A stretch of DNA of 64,000 nt from Branchipolynoe longqiensis. Its lineage: Eukaryota > Annelida > Polychaeta > Phyllodocida > Polynoidae. Made by a program: the position numbers and the translations under genes. Below are positions 57,933-64,000 of the stretch, piece after piece. Position 1 is the stretch's first letter, and the number at the start of each line of letters is the position of its first letter. The notes under the pieces were generated by a model. It was not told the origin of the DNA. It saw only the letters and a list, made by a program, of their open reading frames with translations, and ran no database searches. The DNA lies in assembly GCA_030323885.1 (NCBI GenBank), contig CM059191.1:103526292-103590291 (forward strand). The letters are read 5' to 3'.

Positions 57933-57983
57933 TGCCTAGTTTGTGCGGCTGACTACATCCTGCGTCTCTGCTTCTTCCTGTAG

Positions 57984-58136
57984 GTGCCCTGTTCGACAAC
58001 GAGTCATCACTCTACACACGAACTGCTTTCCGATATGAAATCGAGAAACACAACAATGGCACCCAGTCGGGGTTTAAGCTGGATAAATATGAAAAGGTTA
58101 TTGACATTGCCGATGGATATTCACTCGGCCGAGCAA
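57984..58136 (+). CDS. Ionotropic glutamate receptor, coding exon 2 (amino-terminal domain)
   Basis: This 153-nt exon is preceded by a pyrimidine-rich tract and TAG acceptor and followed by a GTAAGT donor; it is phase 1 at both ends, adding 51 codons. Joined to exon 1 it reads ...RIPIG-ALFDNESSLYTRTAF, then RYEIEKHNNGTQ, then KLDKYEKVIDIADGYSLGRA. The order IG-x-LFD, an AFR helix, an N after the helix, and a hydrophobic strand before D-x-Y is the usual opening of the ionotropic glutamate receptor amino-terminal domain (ANF-receptor fold), just before the first conserved cysteine that the next exon should supply. This extracellular domain controls subunit assembly. Two N-glycosylation sequons are visible (NES and NGT). 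The sequence looks more kainate/AMPA-like than NMDA-like, but a single exon cannot decide. Function is inferred from family pattern, not a search. Confidence 0.8.
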
Positions 58137-58185
58137 GTAAGTACACTTTCCTCTCACTGAGACACTCTGCTCATTCTAATTTCCA

Positions 58186-59015
58186 TGTTGGGGGTTTTAC
58201 GTCCTCGTAGCATAGAAGGTCATATATGTACAGGGATTGACTTGGCAGTGTCCTCATCATCATTCCCTTAAGCATGAGTCTCATTGGGGCACCACATATG
58301 ACTTTGCCACCCATTTCTTCCATTTGTCCCTTTTCTCCGGTGCCCTCTGGGACTTGCCAAACTCCAGGCGTGTCCATTCCCTGATGTTGTCTTCCCAGCT
58401 CTTCCTTTGTCCGCCTTGTCTTCTATCACCTTTCAGTGTGTCTTGCAAGATGAGTTTGACCAGACATGATTCGCGGGAAATATGATCACACCGCTGCAGT
58501 TTGCATCTCTTTACAATCATTAGGAGATCTTCATGTGATCCAATTGCCTGCTGGATCTTGGCAAGGACTTGCTCATTGGTTGTCATATGAGATGTGTAGG
58601 TTCTTACAGGTGTCGCCTCAGCCCATGGTATATATTCTTCTTTAGAGCTTGGCTGTGGAGGTCCATGATTCACAAGCATACAGGATAGCACAGTGTGCAC
58701 TCATGGCAACCTAATAGTGCTGCCCACCTGGCAGACTCCACCACCGGAATAAACCCATAACCTAATATCCCACTTGGAAACCCATCCTTGCACAATCCTA
58801 TATTAATGCGGAGTACCAGTCTAGAATTTGGTTGTGTTTTTGTTTATGTTTTTATATGAGTTTATTAAGCATGGACATTTCAATTACAGACAATACTTCT
58901 TCGTCATTCCAGTGCTCCTTGCCCTATCTTAGTGATGTCAAATGCCAGGCTAGGCAACGACAAGTATCAATACTAAACTCATTGGTTTGACTCGGCCAGG
59001 GTTCGAAACCGGGAG
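58186..59015 (-). mobile_element. SINE family A split by a LINE fragment
   Basis: Tail and mid parts on the minus strand at 58186-58250 and 58690-58830; head part with box-B-like GGTTTCGAACCCTGGCCGAG at about 58908-59015. The LINE fragment 58262-58695 and an unidentified ~80-bp stretch (58830-58908) interrupt it. Confidence 0.72.
58262..58695 (-). pseudogene. C-terminal fragment of a LINE reverse transcriptase, inserted in a SINE
   Basis: On the minus strand this reads as the extreme C-terminus of a non-LTR element: IGSHEDLLMIVKRCKLQRCD, then ILQDTLKGDRRQGGQRKSWE, DNIREWTRLEFGKSQRAPEK and KWKKWVAKSYVVPQ. This K-x-x-R-W-x-DNI-x-EW tail after the reverse-transcriptase domain is very common in LINE-encoded proteins of marine invertebrates. 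Only the last ~140 codons are present, so it is a 5'-truncated insertion. SINE sequence continues on both sides (58186-58250 and 58690-58830). It lies antisense in receptor intron 2. Confidence 0.8.
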
Positions 59016-59239
59016 TTGGAATCTCACTACAAACCAAAGTGGGAGGTGGACACTCATCTGATTCGTCCATCCTGCCTGAATAGTTCTCAAGTTGTTCCGA
59101 TCCCCAATTTAATTTCCTTCACGACAGATGGTCGTGTAGTGTACGGCAGTCCTTAGTCGTGATCATGGAGGTGTTTCCGTGAACTCACCAGAGATGCCGT
59201 GTTGCATGTCTGTAGCCAAGAGCTTCCACCGCCCCTTAC

Positions 59240-59970
59240 TTACTAAGTCAGAAAACACCGGGGACCAGTTCAACACTCTCTATACAGGAAGCAGTCTAAC
59301 AGCTGCTGTTCCCCAGGGACCAGCTCAAACACCCACTGCACAACAGGGACCAGTCCAACACTCATTGCAATACAGAGACCAGTCAGTGTAAAACATTCAC
59401 TGTACCACAGGGACCAGTGCAACACCCGGTGTACCACAGGGATCAGTGCAACACCCGGTGTACCACTACCACAGGAACCAGTCCAACATCCACTGCACCG
59501 CAGGGGGGTCCAGTGTCCAACACTCACTAAACAGAGACCAGTCTGACACTCACTACACAGTAACCAGCCTAACACTCACTAAACAGGGACCAGTCCAACA
59601 CTCACCACACAGGGACCAGTCGGACACACAATATACTGTACCCAGTCCAACACTCACTAAACAAGGACCAGCCTAACACTCACTACACAGTAACCACCTT
59701 ACCACTCACTACACAGGGACCAGTCTGAGACACTACACTGCACCCAGTCCTACACTCACTATACAGGCACCAGTCTGACACTCACTACACAGTAACCACC
59801 CTAACACTCACTACACGGGGACCAGTCTACCACTCACAACACAGTAACCAGCATTACACTGACTACACCGGGACCAGTCTGACAAACACTACACGGTACC
59901 CAATCCAACACCTCCTGTACCACAGGAACCGGCCTAACATTGACTACACAGTAACCAGTCCAACACCTAC
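59240..59970 (+). repeat. Imperfect CAGGGACCAGTCCAACACTCACTACA repeats
   Basis: Units of about 26-30 bp with ACCAGTCTGACACTCACTAC, alternating GGGACCAGTC and GTAACCAGCC types. Confidence 0.85.
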
Positions 59971-60068
59971 TGAGGACCCTCGGGTCTCCACTTCCGGTGC
60001 GTTTTGAAGCCCTTTCCGGTTCTATCCACTTACTCACGCTAACCAACTTAAGGCGCTAAGCTGGTCTC

Positions 60069-60119
60069 GCTGGTTCCGGGCGTTCCATGCCGGCTTACAT
60101 GGAACGCCGGGAAACCAGC
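60069..60119. repeat. 21-bp-arm hairpin
   Basis: GCTGGTTCCGGGCGTTCCAT then G, an 8-nt loop, and the near-perfect complement (60098-60119). GC-rich, unlike its surroundings. Confidence 0.75.
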
Positions 60120-60424
60120 GGGCGGCTGGCCGATCAACGTCCCTCAACTAACCCGATTATCGCTCACCACTCGATGAGGTTTCCACGTCGCGTTTGTCAA
60201 CTGAAAAACAAAGGGGGCGGGTCGTGGTGGGTGGCGGGTGAGAGGAGGGCGGGGCAGGGGGGGAGGGGGGGAGGGATGTTGGTGTGTCCGTCAGCAGACT
60301 CAGATCGAGGTTGTGACTTGTAGGACATGCGCAGTGCTGAGTAATGGCGGAGAGAGACAGGAAGGTGAATCTCTGATACATCACATGACTTCCGTACGAG
60401 CGGGAGATCGGGAACTTTGTTCCC

Positions 60425-60690
60425 GATCGAGTCAAACCAATGACTTATCAAATTGGTACTGGCTGCTTCCTAGCCTGATGCTCGGCATTAATAGGATAGG
60501 GCAAGGACTGGTTAGCTCAGTGTCAGGATAATGTGACCGAGTGGGATATTGAGTCATGGTGCTGGTAGTCTGGTCTCCCAATGGGGCAGAACTATAAAGT
60601 TGCCCTGAGTGCGTACTGTCACAAGTCGGTAACCGTCCTGATAGTGATACAACCTTGCATGTTGCTAGGATAGAAAGCCCAAACAAACAA
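60425..60690 (+). mobile_element. SINE family A, 5'-truncated
   Basis: Starts after box B (GAGTCAAACCAATGACTTAT), body GGGCAAGGACTGGTTAGCTC, tail ATGTTGCTAGGATAGAAAGC and CAAACAAACAAA. A GATAGTGATACAACC variation replaces the usual GATATGACC. Confidence 0.87.
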
Positions 60691-61042
60691 ATCTATGTAC
60701 ATATTCCTTGTCATGTTTCTGGGCCATTAAGACTGTATTCATTCCCTCCCCCCTCACCACCCCAACCCCCCACCCGACACTCGGTCTGCATCCCTGTCTC
60801 ATCCTAGCGGCAGCTTTGTACAGCCACTAGGACGCTGAGATGGTACCACGTGACCGCTCAAGTGGTTTAACCAGCCTCGCTCTCAGATCGGCTCCCTTCC
60901 CCCTCCTCCCGCATTGTGATCACACCTTTTTTCTTCTTCTTCTTCTTCTTCTTCTTCTTCTTCTCAACACCTACAAAGATTGTCTTGTGGTTGATGTTTG
61001 TTCTTTTTGTATTCGCACGCGTGTGTGTGTTAGCGTTAGACG
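60691..61042. other. No gene recognised
   Basis: Contains a (TTC)n run at about 60930-60963. No coding signal. Confidence 0.5.
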
Positions 61043-61045
61043 TAA

Positions 61046-61479
61046 AGGCGCTGTCACATTACGGCGTATGGCGGGAGCGTATGGCGGCGTAGCGGCTTAC
61101 GTCATATACGTCGCCATACGCCGCATACGCTACGCATACGCTACGCATACGCTACGCATACGCCGCCAGTGCCGCAACACGCCGGCGTATGTGAAGCCTA
61201 TGATGCATACGCCGCCATACGCTTTCATAAATCCGTCCGTCCAAATTTTTTTGTGCATGCTCAAAAAAACGCGACCTATGAGGGCGTATGGCCCATACTG
61301 TCAAAAAATGTCACAGCACGCTCCCATACGCTCCCATACGCTACACATACGCTACGCATACGCTACGCATACGCTCTTCATACGCTCCTCATACGCTCAA
61401 ACACACCCGAAAGTGGCACCCGATGGCGTACGTAGGTTTTCAATACGCTCCCGCCATACGCCGTAATGTGACAGCCCCT
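61046..61479. mobile_element. TAA-type MITE family, copy 4 (ATACGC-rich)
   Basis: 434 bp flanked by TAA on both sides (61043-61045, 61480-61482). Ends AGGCGCTGTCACATTACGGC and GCCGTAATGTGACAGCCCCT are inverted repeats that extend inward (GTATGGCGGGAGCG / CGCTCCCGCCATAC). The interior is dominated by CATACGCTACG reiterations, with the dyad TTTTGTGCATGCTCAAAA at its centre (about 61249-61266). Confidence 0.92.
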
Positions 61480-61985
61480 TAACACCTCCTCGGATTAAAT
61501 GGTTTTACAAGAAAGCCGGATTCCATTACACAATCAACCAGCAAGCTTTGACTCTATCTGGGGATAACGGGTGGTGCATGGGTGGGAGGGGAAGGGGGGT
61601 GCTTGAGTGAGTGTGTGAATGTGTGAGTGAGTGAGTGAGTGAGTGTGTGTGTGTGTGTCGGAGAAGCGGCGGTGTTTATGATGTTGAGAGGGCAAAGGAA
61701 TAAAGATCCAAAAAAGAAGAAGCCTCAGGCGTCAAGAGGACATTGACGCCTGGTATTGGCGTTGTGTTGTGGCTGGTGTCAGCCGCGTGGATGAGTGGCC
61801 CGTGCTGACTTAGCCCCTGCTCTAGGGCGGCTTCCCGACATGCCCAAGGCTCCTTCAGCATCCCCAACCACCCCATCACCTTCCCTCCTCCTCCTCCTCC
61901 TCCTCCTCCTCCTCCTCCTCCCACAGCCCAGTTGTATCAATAATTCCCCGAGCAGCAGACACAGAAAACTAAATGCCCAGCGGGT

Positions 61986-62298
61986 AGACCGGACGCGGTG
62001 GCCGAATCGGTAGAGCGCAGGCCCCCGGTGCGGAAGGTCGGGAGTTCGATTCCTGGTCGAGGCAAGCCAATGATTTACCAAATTGATACCTTTCGCTTCC
62101 TGGCTTGGTGCTTGGCATTGTTAGGATAGGGCAAGGAGTGGTTGGCCTGGCATCAGCGGGATATTGGGTCATGGCGCCCTGGTCTCCCAGTGGGGCAGCA
62201 CTATGAAGTCGTCATTTGTACGCACTGTCACACGTCTACCCGTTCTGATATGACATTAGATGTTGCTAGGACGTAAAGCAACAACAAACAAACAAAGA
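61986..62298 (+). mobile_element. SINE family A, full length (best copy)
   Basis: Head GGACGCGGTGGCCGAATCGG, box A TGGCCGAATCGGTAGAGCG, box B GGGAGTTCGATTCC, body CAAGGAGTGGTTGGCC and CCCAGTGGGGCAGCACTATG, tail TTGCTAGGACGTAAAGC and (CAAA)n. Box A/B spacing is as in a Pol III tRNA-derived SINE. Confidence 0.92.
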
Positions 62299-62304
62299 TT
62301 GGGA

Positions 62305-62445
62305 TATCGGGTCATGGTGCTGGCGTCTGGTCTCTCAGTGGGGCAGTACTATAAAGTCGCCATGAGTGCGCACTGTCCCAAGTTGGCACCCGACCTGATA
62401 TGACCTTAGATGTTGCCAGGACGTAAAACTCCAACAACCAACCAG
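62305..62445 (+). mobile_element. SINE family A, second 3' half in tandem
   Basis: Right after the full copy: GGGATATCGGGTCATGGTGC, GGGGCAGTACTATAAAGTCG, GCCAGGACGTAAAACTCC, then CAACAACCAACC. Confidence 0.88.
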
Positions 62446-62871
62446 TGAGCCAGCCCGGATGTACCAATAGTTCCGCGAGCAGTAAACACAGACAAATAAA
62501 TACCCAGCACCGAAGGCAGTGTCCTACTCGGGTTGTTGTCACGGCTGAAAGAACATTTAGGGGTGACGTCATGCTTCAGTGAGCATGGCTTTGCCTCGTG
62601 AACTGGTGGTGTATTTGGGAGTGTGGCTTGGCTTTTGTTGGCCAGTGATACGTGTCACCATGCGGCTCTGTCAGGTTCACTTCCACAGGAGGTGGCAAAG
62701 TGGAAAAGGCGGCATGATGGTTTGTGGAGGTGGTGGGTGGGGGTGTGGGGTGCGGGCGTGGGGTTGGGAGAGGTGGGAGGTCAGAGGGATGAAGGACCAG
62801 AGGCCGCGACCGGCTGTTATGCCCTGGAGGCAGCTGGTCAGCCATTGATCCAAGCTCAGCGTTCCCCTTGT
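62446..62871. other. No gene recognised
   Basis: Unique-looking, with a GTGGGTGGGGGTGTGGGG stretch near 62730. No coding signal. Confidence 0.5.
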
Positions 62872-63450
62872 CCACGTGACCACCCTTCACCCTCCTGTCC
62901 ACCCTTCACCATCATACCCACCCTTCACCCTCCTGTCCACCCTTCACCCTCATACCCACCCTTCACCCTCCTGTCCACCCTTCACCATCATACCCACCCT
63001 TCACCCTCCGGTCCACCCTTCACCATCATAACCATCCTTCACCCTCATGTCCACCCTTTACCATCATACCCACCCTTCACCCCCCTGTCCACCCTTCACC
63101 ATCATAACCATCCTTCACCCTCCTGTCCACCCTTCACCATCATACCCACCCTTCACGCTCCTGTCCACCCTTCACCCTCACACCCACCCTTCACCCTCCT
63201 GTCCACCCTTCACCATCATACCCACCCTTCACCCTCCTGTCCACCCTTCACCCTCATACCCACCCTTCACCCTCCTGTCCACCCTTCACCATCATAACCA
63301 TCCTTCACCCTCCTGTCCACCCTTCACCATCATACCCACCCTTCACCCTCCTGTCCACCCTTCACCCTCATACCCACCCTTCACCCTCCTGTCCACCCTT
63401 CACCCTCATACCCACCCTTCACCCTCCTGTCCACCCTTCACCCTCCTACA
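62872..63450 (+). repeat. 19-bp minisatellite in 38-bp dimers
   Basis: CCACCCTTCACCCTCCTGT alternates with CCACCCTTCACCATCATAC. The dimer order breaks in a few places. Confidence 0.95.
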
Positions 63451-63564
63451 ACCGCTCAACCATCCTACCCTCATGTAACCCTCCTACTCTCCTACCCTCA
63501 ACCCTCCATTCTACCCTTAACCCCCATACCTCCCATAGACCTGCTACCTGTCTACCCTCCCTAA

Positions 63565-63893
63565 AGCCCTGATCACATAAACGTTAGTGAACGTAGGATA
63601 GATTAACGTAGGTCAAATGTGGTGTAAGTATGTTAAACTACGGTGAAAAATGTTAAGGTACGGCAGGTTTTGGTATGGTTAAATACGTTACAGCAAGGAT
63701 GCCGGTACATTCAACTACGTTCAACTACATTCAACTACGTTCAACATATGTTAACCTCCACTATGCTCAACTACGTTTAACTAAGTCCAAGTATGCTAAA
63801 GTATCCTAGAGTATGCTAGAGTATGCTAGAGTACACTAGAGTATGCTAGAGTACATTAAAACTACTGACACTTCGTCACAGTACATTCGCCTC
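63565..63893. mobile_element. Probable diverged TAA-type MITE, copy 5
   Basis: Starts AGCCCTGATCACATAAACG after TAA (63562-63564), resembling the family end, and is filled with ACGTTCAACTAC and GTATGCTAGA reiterations. A TAA follows at 63894-63896. The right end is not recognisable as an inverted repeat. Confidence 0.45.
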
Positions 63894-63896
63894 TAA

Positions 63897-64000
63897 TGGC
63901 CCTGTCACATTACGACACATCAGGCAAGCGTGTGGCTAATGGCTAAAATCACTTTCAAATGTTGAGATGCATCAAACTTTTCAGCGTGGGGGGCAAAGAT
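63897..64000. mobile_element. TAA-type MITE family, copy 6 (cut by the window end)
   Basis: Left end TGGCCCTGTCACATTACGAC after TAA (63894-63896). Shares AAACTTTTCAGCGTGGGGGG with copy 3. Confidence 0.85.

Larger units (their letters stand above)
37406..57983 (+). other. First intron of the glutamate receptor gene, 20.6 kb, satellite-packed
   Basis: The intron starts GTGAGT at 37406 and ends with TTCTTCCTGTAG at 57983. Both borders are canonical and phase 1, which is the main evidence that the two exons belong together. Most of the length is tandem repeats or transposon relics (listed separately). A CTGACTA motif at 57949-57955, with its A 31 nt before the acceptor end, is a good branch-point candidate. 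No additional exon with flanking splice sites was recognised inside it, though a small one cannot be excluded. Confidence 0.75.

Noticed and set aside
61986..62050. A tRNA gene (GGTGGCCGAATCGGTAGAGCG ... GGTTCGATTCC type)
   Set aside because: It is the head of SINE family A, with the SINE body and tail attached; the same applies to the heads at 22926, 23982, 47931 and 51152.

Overview
This window is non-coding, repeat-saturated animal DNA carrying the 5' end of one recognisable host gene. Only 247 nt can be supported as host coding sequence: exon 1 (37312-37405, start codon plus signal peptide) and exon 2 (57984-58136, start of the amino-terminal domain) of an ionotropic glutamate receptor on the + strand. 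They are joined by a 20.6-kb first intron whose splice sites and phases agree. A CpG-rich segment (about 35.9-37.7 kb) is the probable promoter. The rest is satellite DNA, low-complexity tracts, SINEs, short inverted-repeat DNA elements (MITEs) and two LINE fragments.

The organism is a metazoan with GT-AG introns, CpG islands and Pol III SINEs. A tRNA-derived SINE at 925-1658 looks like a dispersed repeat I associate with mollusc genomes, so a marine mollusc is the best guess. That attribution is from memory and no search was run.

Layout. 0-12.7 kb: SINEs, a MITE with 7-bp target duplications (two copies), 14-bp, 45-bp and 57-bp minisatellites, and a promoter-like CpG patch at 10.6-11.4 kb split by a SINE. 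12.7-14.0 kb: two inverted-repeat elements lying between two blocks of the same 57-bp satellite (11.7-12.4 and 14.3-16.1 kb). 16.3-24.3 kb: simple repeats, SINEs, two more MITEs of the 13.3-kb family, and a 1.73-kb element with TTA target duplications containing a nested 771-bp element. 24.6-32.0 kb: a 7.4-kb satellite of about 52-bp monomers whose middle 2.4 kb is inverted. 32.7-35.9 kb: C-rich low complexity. 35.9-37.7 kb: CpG island and exon 1. 37.4-58.0 kb: the intron, packed with 41-, 71-, 96-, 106- and 65-bp arrays, ACACC and CT tracts, a TG-rich array around a LINE reverse-transcriptase relic, 5S rRNA-derived repeats, and a 2.3-kb G-rich/GAGT tract. 58.1-64.0 kb: intron 2, with SINEs, a LINE C-terminal fragment, minisatellites and further MITEs.

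I see no multi-gene system. The most interesting material is structural: the inverted higher-order satellite, the TAA-flanked MITE family built from reiterations of its own terminal motif, the 5S-derived repeats, and a satellite that runs to about 50 bp from a functional-looking splice acceptor and carries branch-point-like motifs. Many long open frames in the window come from minisatellites whose period is a multiple of three and are not annotated as genes.
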